Positions 8,129 through 15,492 of a DNA stretch of 64,000 nt are shown here, one piece after another; the first letter of the stretch is position 1, and the number at the start of each line of letters is the position of its first letter. The notes beneath the pieces were generated by a model. That model did not search any database, was not told the DNA's origin, and was given only the letters and a program-made list of their open reading frames with translations. The translations under genes were made by a program, and so were the position numbers. The DNA lies in contig NZ_RSFE01000006.1 in assembly GCF_004025325.1 (NCBI RefSeq), positions 80,581-144,580 on the forward strand. The letters run 5' to 3'. This stretch comes from Pseudidiomarina gelatinasegens. Lineage in GTDB: Bacteria; Pseudomonadota; Gammaproteobacteria; Enterobacterales; Alteromonadaceae.

Positions 8129-8155
8129 TACCCCTAGAGAGGGATCTCGGGGGTA
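8129..8155 (+). promoter_or_regulatory. NarL-type heptamers before fnr
   Basis: TACCCCT (8129-8135), an exact TACYYMT heptamer, and GGGGGTA (8149-8155), its near-inverse with one mismatch, lie in an imperfect palindrome between the lipoprotein and fnr genes. There is no T-run, so it is not a terminator. A NarL/NarP-like regulator is encoded later in the window. Confidence 0.4.
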
Positions 8156-8218
8156 CTCCATCAGCACAAGGTTAATTTATAAACGTAGTGCGTATACTGC
8201 ATGCATCACATATCGATT

Positions 8219-8232
8219 TTGATCTGCATCAG
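8219..8232 (+). promoter_or_regulatory. FNR box overlapping the fnr leader
   Basis: TTGATCTGCATCAG matches TTGAT-N4-ATCAA in nine of ten positions and ends 9 nt before the fnr ATG. Bound there, FNR would block its own gene; negative autoregulation is known for E. coli fnr. Confidence 0.55.
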
Positions 8233-8241
8233 GAAAACGTT

Positions 8242-8946
8242 ATGACGAACATGACCTCACACATTCATTGTCAAAATTGCAGCATGGCAGCGCTATGTTT
8301 GCCGTATCAACTCGACCAAGAGGGCATGGCGCGCTTAGATACGATTATTCAGCGTCACAAGCCGTTGCAAAAGCGTGACATCTTAGTTAACGCAGGTGCG
8401 CCATTAAAGTTCCTGTATGCCGTACGTAGCGGTTCGTTGAAGTCGTACACTATCGACGACAATGGCGTTGAACAAATCATCGACTTTCACCTTCCCGGCG
8501 ACCTCATTGGTTTTGACGCATTAGCCAACAGCGAACACCGCAGTTACACGCAAGCGCTAGAAACAGCGATGCTGTGTGAGATTCCAATCAGCGCATTGGA
8601 TGACCTTGCTGAACAAATGCCCGGTCTGCGTCGGCAAATGTGGCGCTTAATGAGTGGCGAAATATTTTCCAGCAAACAATTGCTGGGCACACTCAACAAT
8701 CGTTCCGCGCAGCAACGTCTTGCACAATTCCTCGTTACCTTAGCTGACCGCTTCAAGGAACGCGGATTATCAAACCGTTCGTACCGCTTAACCATGACCC
8801 GTGCCGATATCGGCAATTATTTAGGGCTCTCGGTTGAAACCATTAGCCGTATCTTGTCGGCGCTGCAGCTCGAAGGTGTCATTGACGTACAAAACAAATT
8901 AGTTAATGTGCTTGAACCAAGCCGTTTGCGCGAACTGGCTCAATAA
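8242..8946 (+). CDS. fnr: FNR-type oxygen-sensing transcription regulator
   Basis: 234 residues of the Crp/Fnr superfamily. The iron-sulfur ligands are all present: Cys10-x2-Cys13-x5-Cys19 and Cys112, matching E. coli FNR Cys20, 23, 29 and 122. A cyclic-nucleotide-type barrel (about 30-145) is followed by a helix-turn-helix with recognition helix LSVETISRILSAL, the E-x2-S-R type that reads TTGAT-N4-ATCAA. With a [4Fe-4S] cluster it dimerises and activates genes of anaerobic life; oxygen or NO destroys the cluster. Matching boxes lie before fnr itself, hemN and nrdG. I chose the ATG at 8242 (AGGA upstream) because the longer reading from 8188 would run across the FNR box. Confidence 0.93.
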   Translation: MTNMTSHIHCQNCSMAALCLPYQLDQEGMARLDTIIQRHKPLQKRDILVNAGAPLKFLYAVRSGSLKSYTIDDNGVEQIIDFHLPGDLIGFDALANSEHRSYTQALETAMLCEIPISALDDLAEQMPGLRRQMWRLMSGEIFSSKQLLGTLNNRSAQQRLAQFLVTLADRFKERGLSNRSYRLTMTRADIGNYLGLSVETISRILSALQLEGVIDVQNKLVNVLEPSRLRELAQ

Positions 8947-8955
8947 TTGAGCCAG
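8935..8955. other. Perfect hairpin spanning the fnr stop codon
   Basis: CTGGCTCAA and TTGAGCCAG pair perfectly around the stop codon TAA, between two convergent genes. No T-run follows on either strand, so it may protect or pause transcripts rather than end them. Confidence 0.5.
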
Positions 8956-8974
8956 ATTCGCTAATCTGCGTCAC

Positions 8975-9511
8975 TTACTGACAACCGCCACAGCAATGTC
9001 CGTTACCATGCCCTTTGCTGGCTTGTTCTTGCTGTTTAAACAATACGGCGTTTTCTAGTGCGATGTGCTGATGCAGGTCGCTAACAAACTCGTTAATGCC
9101 TTCATACAGCATAATCCAACTGCCACAAGCGCCACGCGGTGCGTTGCATTGATTGGTCAATTCCAATAACTGTGCAACCATCTGCTCATGTTGGTCGTGC
9201 TCTTCTTCCATAACCGCTATTGGGCCCTTTGGAAAAATGTCACCGGCCAACATTGGGAACAGAATTTGTTCTTCTTTCATCATGTGACTTTCTAATTCTT
9301 GATACATTGCTTGCAAATGCTCGGCCAACCCAGCTGGGCATTCGTCATGATCGTTGTGTACGTCTTCAATTTTACGAGCCAGATTAATCAGATTTGGTAA
9401 CTGAGCACGATGTTTTTCGTGAAAATGCTCAATAACAAACTCGGTCAGTGCTTTCTTTGGCATTGCCTGATAAACCGCCAATGCTTCATCATGAATAGTA
9501 TGGGTGGTCAT
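8975..9511 (-). CDS. Hemerythrin-like iron-sulfur repair/NO-response protein
   Basis: 178 residues. A four-helix hemerythrin domain carries the expected di-iron ligands in HFHEKHR (about residue 29-35), LESHMMKEEQILFP, EEHDQHEQ and DLHQHIALENAVLF, as in YtfE/DnrN/ScdA (RIC) proteins that restore iron-sulfur clusters after nitrosative damage. The N-terminal ScdA domain of YtfE, which holds a CCGG motif, is absent; a Cys/His tail ending HCCGGCQ is present instead at the C-terminus. It diverges from norR and has a sigma-54 promoter with three NorR sites, so it should be induced by NO. The ATG at 9511 has AGGAG 7 nt upstream; the GTG at 9517 is too close to that site. Confidence 0.9.
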   Translation of the reverse strand: MTTHTIHDEALAVYQAMPKKALTEFVIEHFHEKHRAQLPNLINLARKIEDVHNDHDECPAGLAEHLQAMYQELESHMMKEEQILFPMLAGDIFPKGPIAVMEEEHDQHEQMVAQLLELTNQCNAPRGACGSWIMLYEGINEFVSDLHQHIALENAVLFKQQEQASKGHGNGHCCGGCQ

Positions 9512-9564
9512 GGTCACTCTCCTAAAATGGGTGATATAAATAGCTTGAACACCTCGTAACTACT

Positions 9565-9579
9565 GCAAATTAGATGCCA
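9565..9579 (-). promoter_or_regulatory. Sigma-54 promoter of the hemerythrin gene
   Basis: On the minus strand TGGCAT (9579-9574), 5 nt, TTGC (9568-9565): the -24/-12 elements of sigma-54 promoters, ending 53 nt before the start codon. It has the invariant GG and GC dinucleotides and faces the NorR sites upstream. Confidence 0.8.
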
Positions 9580-9591
9580 AAACTACCCACT

Positions 9592-9605
9592 TTGATTTAT
9601 ATCGA
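9592..9605. promoter_or_regulatory. Possible FNR-like half-conserved box
   Basis: TTGATTTATATCGA keeps TTGAT and four of five bases of ATCAA. It lies between the sigma-54 promoter and the NorR sites, where neither gene has an obvious sigma-70 promoter, so its role is doubtful. Confidence 0.25.
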
Positions 9606-9620
9606 GTTTTTGGTCGGGAT

Positions 9621-9676
9621 GGTAAATTAAACCCATATTTAATCGGGTCATTAGGCCCTAAAGGGTTGTTTATACC
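9621..9676. promoter_or_regulatory. Three NorR-type enhancer sites between the hemerythrin gene and norR
   Basis: GGT-N7-ACC at 9621-9633 and at 9664-9676 are exact; the middle copy at 9646-9658 is GGT-N7-CCC. Starts are 25 and 18 nt apart, and the proximal site is 41 nt from the sigma-54 promoter. The last site touches the norR ATG, so NorR should also repress its own gene. The NO reductase gene has the same arrangement. Confidence 0.75.
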
Positions 9677-11233
9677 ATGCAAGATGTCACGTTACTCGAA
9701 ACGCTTATTGCTGATTTAGTGACCGATTTGCCGGCTGTAATTCGGCTGGAAAAGTTGGTTAAAACACTGCGTGCCCATTTTAACTGTGGCGCTGTGGTTA
9801 TTCTGAAACACGATCAAGACATGCTGCGACCGATTGCGAGCACGGGGCTGCGACGTGAGGCCTTGGGGCGGCGATTCTTGGTACAGCAACACCCACGTTT
9901 GGCACGCATTCTAAGCAATCGCGAAACTGTTCGCTTTGAGCCGGACAGTGCGCTTCCCGATCCCTATGATGGCCTTATTGAAGATAGTCCTGACGGCCAC
10001 CTTGCCGTGCATGACTGCATGGGAATTAGTTTACATATTGAGGGCAAGATATGGGGCGTGCTAACACTGGATGCTCTAGACCCTGGTACCTTTGATGCGC
10101 AAACCATGCAAGCTTTGCAACGGGCTAGCTTACTGGTTGAAGCTGCTATTCGTATGGGCTTAATCGAACAGAACATTCGTGCGCTTCGCAACAATCGTCG
10201 CGATAGTGAGTATTCACTGACAAGCAATGGCACCGACAGCCAAGATATTATCGGTCACAGTGCAGCGCTGACAGCCGTGCTGCAAGAACTAGACGTTGTA
10301 GCCGGCTCTGATCTACCCGTTTTATTACTTGGCGAAACGGGTGTTGGTAAAGAACTTTTCGCACGCCAACTGCACCGCTTGTCGCCACGCAGTAGCAAAC
10401 CTATGGTGTATGTGAATTGCGCCGCACTGCCCGAAACACTCGCGGAAAGCGAATTGTTTGGTCATACCCGAGGCGCATATTCTGGTGCTACAGGTGAGCG
10501 CGCGGGAAGATTTGACAGTGCGGATGGTGGCACTATTTTCCTTGATGAAGTGGGTGAGTTACCACTGTCCATTCAAGCAAAGCTACTGCGCGTATTGCAG
10601 AACGGAGAAATTCAACGACTGGGCAGTGATAAATCACACACGGTAAATGTTCGTATCGTCGCCGCGACCAACCGCGATTTGAAACAACAAATTAAGTCCG
10701 GCGATTTCCGCGCAGATTTGTATCACCGCTTATCTGTTTATCCGTTACCGATTCCGCCGCTGCGTGACCGGCAAGATGATATTGCCGTGCTGGCCGGCCA
10801 CTTTTTAGAGCTCAACCGAGCCCGTCTTGGCGTGCGAGCGCTGCGTTTATCAGCCGCAGCCGAACAGGCCTTGCACCGCTATGACTGGCCTGGTAACGTC
10901 CGCGAACTCGAGCACACTATCAGTCGTGCTGCCATAAAAGCGCTAAGTTTAGGAGCTCGGCGGGATGATATCGTCAGCATTGAAGCCGAGCTGCTCGACT
11001 TACCAAACGCAGTGGTCCAGACCGTTTCAACTCAAGACTTGCCTTTACCACGCGTGACAGGAACACTTGAGGCAGGTTCGCTGAACCTGAAAAATGCGAT
11101 TCAAACGGTGCAACGTGAACTCATTCAGCAAGCACTTGAGCAAACAGACTATAAATGGACGCAAGCAGCTCGTATACTGGACCTTGACCCGAGTAACTTG
11201 CATAAACTCGCAGGTCGCTTAGGGCTCAAGTAA
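9677..11233 (+). CDS. norR: NO-responsive sigma-54 activator NorR
   Basis: 518 residues in three domains. The N-terminal GAF domain (about 20-165) holds the ferrous iron that senses NO in this family. The AAA+ domain (about 190-425) has Walker A GETGVGKE at 219-226, the sigma-54 contact loop at 266-271, Walker B GGTIFLDEVGEL and the arginine-finger region. The C-terminus has a Fis-type helix-turn-helix (WTQAARILDLDPSNLHKLAGRL). NO binding frees the ATPase to open sigma-54 promoters; two such promoters with NorR sites are in the window. The contact loop reads GAYSGA instead of the usual GAFTGA. It starts 165 nt from the divergent hemerythrin gene. Confidence 0.95.
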   Translation: MQDVTLLETLIADLVTDLPAVIRLEKLVKTLRAHFNCGAVVILKHDQDMLRPIASTGLRREALGRRFLVQQHPRLARILSNRETVRFEPDSALPDPYDGLIEDSPDGHLAVHDCMGISLHIEGKIWGVLTLDALDPGTFDAQTMQALQRASLLVEAAIRMGLIEQNIRALRNNRRDSEYSLTSNGTDSQDIIGHSAALTAVLQELDVVAGSDLPVLLLGETGVGKELFARQLHRLSPRSSKPMVYVNCAALPETLAESELFGHTRGAYSGATGERAGRFDSADGGTIFLDEVGELPLSIQAKLLRVLQNGEIQRLGSDKSHTVNVRIVAATNRDLKQQIKSGDFRADLYHRLSVYPLPIPPLRDRQDDIAVLAGHFLELNRARLGVRALRLSAAAEQALHRYDWPGNVRELEHTISRAAIKALSLGARRDDIVSIEAELLDLPNAVVQTVSTQDLPLPRVTGTLEAGSLNLKNAIQTVQRELIQQALEQTDYKWTQAARILDLDPSNLHKLAGRLGLK

Positions 11234-11277
11234 ATGTCTCCACTGTTGGCATAACTTTCAAGCGAGCTGAATCTGGC

Positions 11278-11682
11278 ATGACTGTAATCCTGCGCATCAT
11301 TATATGGCGCACTATCGCTATTTTATCATTGCTTCTGGGGTTTATTGGGCTACTGTTGCCGATAATGCCTACGGTGCCGTTTTTACTGGTAGCCGCTTGG
11401 GCTGGCGGCAAAGGCTGGCCGGTATTGGAGCAAAAACTGCTGGAACACCCCAAGTACGGCCCTCAGATTATCGCCTGGCGTGAATACGGTGTGGTGAAGC
11501 GGCAACCCAAAGTGATTGCCAGCATTATGATGGCTGGCAGTTCTATCATGCTGACTTTCAGCCCTGTGCACATCGCCTTAAAACTTGGCGTTATTGGCAC
11601 GATGGCAACGGTTGCGGTATGGCTATGGCTGCGCCCAGAAGCTGCACCCACAAAACCACCCGCAACCGAATCGAACGATTAG
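11278..11682 (+). CDS. YbaN-like DUF454 inner-membrane protein
   Basis: 134 residues with the family core LLGFIGLLLPIMPTVPFLLVAAW near the N-terminus and RNPKYGP-like HPKYGPQIIAWREYGVV after it, then two more helices. DUF454 (YbaN) proteins are small inner-membrane proteins of unknown function, often near haem or respiratory genes. It follows norR by 44 nt in the same direction and may share its transcript. Its last 4 nt overlap the end of the convergent nnrS gene. Confidence 0.85.
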   Translation: MTVILRIIIWRTIAILSLLLGFIGLLLPIMPTVPFLLVAAWAGGKGWPVLEQKLLEHPKYGPQIIAWREYGVVKRQPKVIASIMMAGSSIMLTFSPVHIALKLGVIGTMATVAVWLWLRPEAAPTKPPATESND

Positions 11683-12884
11683 CCCGGACGCCCGTCTGGT
11701 CGTGGGGTAATTAAGATAGGCAAATACACCACAACATAAATCAAATACGCCAGAATCCACGCGGCGGCACTAAACATAAACCATGACATGCTGAATTCAG
11801 GCACCAGCCAGGTTAATAGAACCCGCGAAAGTGCCGCAACGGCCACCAACAAAAACGCCAATGACATAATTGCTTTCGGCTGCAGCGGTCGCCCACTGTG
11901 CCCTAAGGATACGCGGGCAATCATCGCCAAAATCATATTGCCCATCGCACCGGCGGTAATCGCATGCAGCGCAATGGAGTTGCTGATATTAAAGCCCAGT
12001 TCGCGCAGCGCGAATAGCGCCAAACCCAATGGAATAAACCAATACGCGATATGCAACGACCACAGCAGCGGAACGCGCAGCGTAATCCAAATGCGCCAGC
12101 GCAAACAGCGAACACCCAAAGCAACTGCGCTGATGGCGTAAATCGCGGCCATGACGACGTCAGGTAATTGCGCACTGAACAACGTGATATTCAAAATGAA
12201 GACTAACCACAGGCTGCCCAAGCCAATTCGGTCAAGCCATACGATAGGCTCAGCTTTGGTGGTCATGGTGCCATTGGCGGTAAACATTGGAATAACGCGG
12301 CCACCAACAATTGCCATCAATAACGCCAACAGCCAAACGGCATTCTGACTACCGAGCTGTTGAATATCAAAGCGCTCGCTAACCAAACCGTAGTGCATCA
12401 AAGCATTACAAAAGGTCAGTAGAAATAACACCGGTACGAAAAACAGATTGCGCTGTTGCTTTACTTTTATCAGTGGCACCGCGAGTAAAATCGCAGACAG
12501 AGGCAGAAACAGTAAATCAATGCCCGCAACCAGCCAAGCTGGTAGATTGGCCCCAAACAGAAATGCCAAGCGCCCCAATAACCACACCGTGGTAAGAATA
12601 CCCAACGCGCGACCATGGGTGGCGCGCATACCTGTCCAGTTCTGCACCGCGGTTAACAAGAAGCCCACTACGATGGCGGCGACAAAGCCAAAGATCATCT
12701 CGTGTGCATGCCAGACCAACACATTGCCGTACACTGGCAGCGAAATGGTACCTGCTAGTGCTAGAATCCAGAGCAACATGGCAATGGCGCTAAAGCTGGC
12801 ACCGAGCAAAAACATGGGGCGAAAGGCTTGGCGTAGTAGCGGCCACATTTTTTGTTCGACCTGAAGATCGGTAATTTGTAGCAT
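11679..12884 (-). CDS. nnrS: NnrS family membrane protein
   Basis: 401 residues, about twelve membrane helices. Family features include the N-terminal PLLRQAFRPMFLLGA, the segment LVWHAHEMIFGFVAAIVVGFLLTAVQNWTG, and HAITAGAMGNMILAMIARVSLGHSGRPL. NnrS is a haem- and copper-containing inner-membrane protein found with NO-reducing systems, and it eases NO stress in Vibrio and Rhodobacter; its reaction is not settled. It starts 12 nt after ubiV with the ribosome site AAGGA, so ubiU-ubiV-nnrS is one operon linking anaerobic quinone synthesis with NO defence. Confidence 0.92.
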   Translation of the reverse strand: MLQITDLQVEQKMWPLLRQAFRPMFLLGASFSAIAMLLWILALAGTISLPVYGNVLVWHAHEMIFGFVAAIVVGFLLTAVQNWTGMRATHGRALGILTTVWLLGRLAFLFGANLPAWLVAGIDLLFLPLSAILLAVPLIKVKQQRNLFFVPVLFLLTFCNALMHYGLVSERFDIQQLGSQNAVWLLALLMAIVGGRVIPMFTANGTMTTKAEPIVWLDRIGLGSLWLVFILNITLFSAQLPDVVMAAIYAISAVALGVRCLRWRIWITLRVPLLWSLHIAYWFIPLGLALFALRELGFNISNSIALHAITAGAMGNMILAMIARVSLGHSGRPLQPKAIMSLAFLLVAVAALSRVLLTWLVPEFSMSWFMFSAAAWILAYLIYVVVYLPILITPRPDGRPG

Positions 12885-12896
12885 GATGAATCCTTT

Positions 12897-13775
12897 TTAG
12901 TCGAGCTGTTGAACCAAGCCAGCTAATGCCAGCCAATAGCCGTTGCTATCGTTCTTTTCGAGTTTTTGTGGTTGATTTCCCGTAGTATTGGCACGGAACT
13001 TTTCCAACCAATCAAAAGTTCCGGTCAGCTGCGGGCTTAGTCGCACTACGTCAACCAGTCCGGCCATATTGGGCAACTGGTTAATCAGGTTGTAGCGGCT
13101 TCCCGACTGGGTTTGGATGCCGTTCAAAATAAACACCTGTTGCCCTTCTTGGCTCTCCACCGGGCGCCCTTCCGGATAGTTGATACACACCAATTCACAC
13201 TGGTCTTTGGGGCGATTTTCAGAACGTGCGGTGAAACACCGCCCGGACCACGCAAGCGGCATATGCCCCAGGGCAAATACTTCCACTTCAAAGCAGTCGC
13301 GCACATCGTGCACCATCGGCTGCTGAAGCAGCTTCGCCAGCCATTCACGCGACAGCTCGACTGGCATCACCCAACGGCTCATTCCTAAACTCATTAATTT
13401 TCGCAGTGTATGGTGGTTGTAGCAGTTAATTGCAGGCCCTGCAACGAAGGGTAATTTTTGCTCCTGCAAATATGGAATCGCGCCCACGTCATTAGCTTCA
13501 ACCAGAAAATCGCCATTGTCACAATATTTGCGCAGCTCACGTAACTCAGATGGCGCCTCTAACAGGGTCATAGTCGACAGACACACTTGTTTACCCGCCT
13601 CACGCAACATATGGGCTATCGCCATATAATCTTCAAACTTCAGTTCACGGCGTTTGCTGCATACGGTTTCGCCGAGGTAAACAATATCTACCGCTGAGTC
13701 TGCGGCTTGCTTATAGAAGTTTTCGACCACTTGTTTCGGCCAAAAATATTGAATTGCTCCTAGAGAAAATTTCAT
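12897..13775 (-). CDS. ubiV: UbiV, oxygen-independent ubiquinone hydroxylation subunit
   Basis: 292 residues of the U32 peptidase-like family. The four cysteines that hold the [4Fe-4S] cluster of UbiV are visible: one in ETVCSKRREL near residue 39, and three in GRCFTARSENRPKDQCELVC. Together with UbiU and UbiT it performs the ring hydroxylations of ubiquinone synthesis without oxygen, using prephenate as oxygen donor. The start at 13775 follows the ubiU stop by 2 nt with GGAAG upstream. A longer in-frame reading would overlap ubiU and is rejected. Confidence 0.93.
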   Translation of the reverse strand: MKFSLGAIQYFWPKQVVENFYKQAADSAVDIVYLGETVCSKRRELKFEDYMAIAHMLREAGKQVCLSTMTLLEAPSELRELRKYCDNGDFLVEANDVGAIPYLQEQKLPFVAGPAINCYNHHTLRKLMSLGMSRWVMPVELSREWLAKLLQQPMVHDVRDCFEVEVFALGHMPLAWSGRCFTARSENRPKDQCELVCINYPEGRPVESQEGQQVFILNGIQTQSGSRYNLINQLPNMAGLVDVVRLSPQLTGTFDWLEKFRANTTGNQPQKLEKNDSNGYWLALAGLVQQLD

Positions 13776-13777
13776 AG

Positions 13778-14773
13778 TTACTTCCATTTCCGGTGGTAGG
13801 CACCTAAAGTTGTTTGACTGCCTTCTGAAAGTCCTGCTAGCACGTGATCCCATTGGTGCTGGACCGCAAACTGTTCGCTATCCGCCATTACTGCGTCGAT
13901 CGCTTGGCGCCAGACTTGGGTTATCTGCGCGACATACGCAGGGCTGCGTTGCCGCCCTTCAATTTTAAGCGAGGCAATTCCCTCTTTATAAAGCTCAGGG
14001 AGCAAGCTCAAGGTATTCAAGCTGGTCGGCTCTTCCAGCGCATGATAGGTATCGTCGCCAACTTTGAAGCGCCCTTTGCAAAGGGTTGGGTACCCAGCCG
14101 TTTCATTGGGCGCAAACCGATCAATTAAAATATTGTTTAGGCGTGACTCTAAAGTGCCGTCGTCGGCTTCATCCCAACGTACGTATTTTGCTGGCGAGCA
14201 GGCGCCCGCAGTGTTGGGTGATTCACCCGTCATGTACGAACTTAAATAGCAGCGCCCCTCTGCCATAATGCATAGGCTACCGAATGCAAAAACTTCCAAT
14301 TGCATTTCGCTGGTACGCGCAATGGCGCGTACTTGGTTCATCGATAATACCCGCGGCAACACCACCCGGCTTACGCCAAACTGTTTATAAAACTCAATGG
14401 CCGCAGCATTGGTTGCAGACGCCTGCACGGACAAGTGCAACTCTACTTTTGGATAACGTTCAGCGGCATAAGCTAGAACGGCCATGTCGGCTAAAATCAG
14501 CACATCTGCGCCCGCCTTAACCGCCATGTCTACCGCTCTGCGCCAGGTTTCAAACGTATCGACATGGGCAAAGGTATTGATTGCAACGTGTAGCTTTTTG
14601 CCATGCTGATGCACATAGCGTGCAGCTTCGGTTAAACCGGCTTGATCAAGATTTAAGCCCGCGAAATGGCGCGCGTTGGTTTCATCTTTTAAGCCCACGT
14701 ACACGGCGTCGGCACCATGTTCAATTGCTGCTTTGAGGGCTGGCATACTGCCAGCAGGGCACAGAAGTTCCAT
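13778..14773 (-). CDS. ubiU: UbiU, oxygen-independent ubiquinone hydroxylation subunit
   Basis: 331 residues of the U32 family, opening with MELLCPAGSMPALKAAIEHG, the standard start. Cluster cysteines are in GSLCIMAEGRCYLSSYM, in AGACSPA and in YPTLCKGRF. It forms a heterodimer with UbiV and acts in anaerobic ubiquinone synthesis. The first gene of the ubiUV-nnrS operon, it diverges from ubiT 87 nt away, so all three subunits can share one control region. Longer readings to 14887 would run into ubiT and lack family similarity. Confidence 0.93.
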   Translation of the reverse strand: MELLCPAGSMPALKAAIEHGADAVYVGLKDETNARHFAGLNLDQAGLTEAARYVHQHGKKLHVAINTFAHVDTFETWRRAVDMAVKAGADVLILADMAVLAYAAERYPKVELHLSVQASATNAAAIEFYKQFGVSRVVLPRVLSMNQVRAIARTSEMQLEVFAFGSLCIMAEGRCYLSSYMTGESPNTAGACSPAKYVRWDEADDGTLESRLNNILIDRFAPNETAGYPTLCKGRFKVGDDTYHALEEPTSLNTLSLLPELYKEGIASLKIEGRQRSPAYVAQITQVWRQAIDAVMADSEQFAVQHQWDHVLAGLSEGSQTTLGAYHRKWK

Positions 14774-14860
14774 AATTATTGATCCCGTCGATAAACATGC
14801 ATTCGTAATGAGCATTATAATAGGTTGAAAAATTTCCGGGACATTTATGGACGGCAACTT

Positions 14861-15367
14861 ATGGTTATCCCCAAAGTAGTAGATCACTGGCCACGCGTTA
14901 TTTCAGGGTTACAACGCATCGGCTCAGCAGCACCTAAACCGCTTTTAGAACATATACTTAGTGGAATGCTGAACCATGTTCTTGATGCCGAGCTGCGGCG
15001 CCATAAACTAGACTTCTTGCAGCAACAATGGGTACGTATTGAAGTGCCAGACCTCGCATTAGTATTTTCGGTAACCGTGATTGGTTCTGAGCATCGCGCG
15101 CGCCTACGCGCTTCCATGCAACCACAGCACGCCAGCGTAACCATGCGCGGTAATAGTGCGTCGCTGCTACTTATGATGAGCGGTCAGGTGGACCCTGACA
15201 CCTTGTTTTTCCGCCGCAAGCTGCTGATAAAGGGCGATACCGAATTAGGGCTTGAAGTGAAAAATCTACTCGACACCATTGAACTGGAAGGGCGCTTACC
15301 TGCACCGATATATCGTGCCACCCAACAAACGGCAGCACTTATTTTGGCGAAACCTGAATTGCGTTAA
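14861..15367 (+). CDS. ubiT: UbiT, SCP2-domain lipid-binding protein
   Basis: 168 residues from this ATG, close to the E. coli protein (YhbT, 174). The SCP2 fold is marked by PDTLFFRRKLLIKGDTELGLEVKNLLD in the C-terminal half, almost invariant in UbiT. It binds isoprenoid quinone intermediates and is needed for ubiquinone made without oxygen. The start is uncertain: a TTG at 14825 would add twelve residues, and neither has a strong ribosome site. It is divergent from ubiU. Confidence 0.88.
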   Translation: MVIPKVVDHWPRVISGLQRIGSAAPKPLLEHILSGMLNHVLDAELRRHKLDFLQQQWVRIEVPDLALVFSVTVIGSEHRARLRASMQPQHASVTMRGNSASLLLMMSGQVDPDTLFFRRKLLIKGDTELGLEVKNLLDTIELEGRLPAPIYRATQQTAALILAKPELR

Positions 15368-15401
15368 GCGATGTGATCAGCCGCCAATTAACTCGTCCTT
15401 A

Positions 15402-15417
15402 TACCCCTTCAGGTGTA
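15402..15417 (+). promoter_or_regulatory. NarL-type 7-2-7 site before hemN
   Basis: TACCCCT, 2 nt, AGGTGTA: two inverted heptamers matching TACYYMT-N2-AKRRGTA except for one base. This is the arrangement bound by NarL and NarP in enteric bacteria. It lies just upstream of the FNR box, where a second regulator usually binds. Confidence 0.55.
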
Positions 15418-15425
15418 TCAATTTT

Positions 15426-15439
15426 CTGATCTGCATCAT
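15426..15439 (+). promoter_or_regulatory. FNR box before hemN
   Basis: CTGATCTGCATCAT matches TTGAT-N4-ATCAA in eight of ten positions. Its centre is about 60 nt before the ATG, which suits class II activation from about -41.5. hemN is FNR-controlled in several gammaproteobacteria and pseudomonads. Confidence 0.55.
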
Positions 15440-15492
15440 ATAAACTGCGCTTAGAAATTCACAGGTAAGGGGTTTTCCCCCAGGGTGTCAGC

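Noticed and set aside
14774..14860. FNR half-site TTGAT between ubiU and ubiT
   Set aside because: The second half is TCGAT at the right distance and does not match ATCAA well enough.
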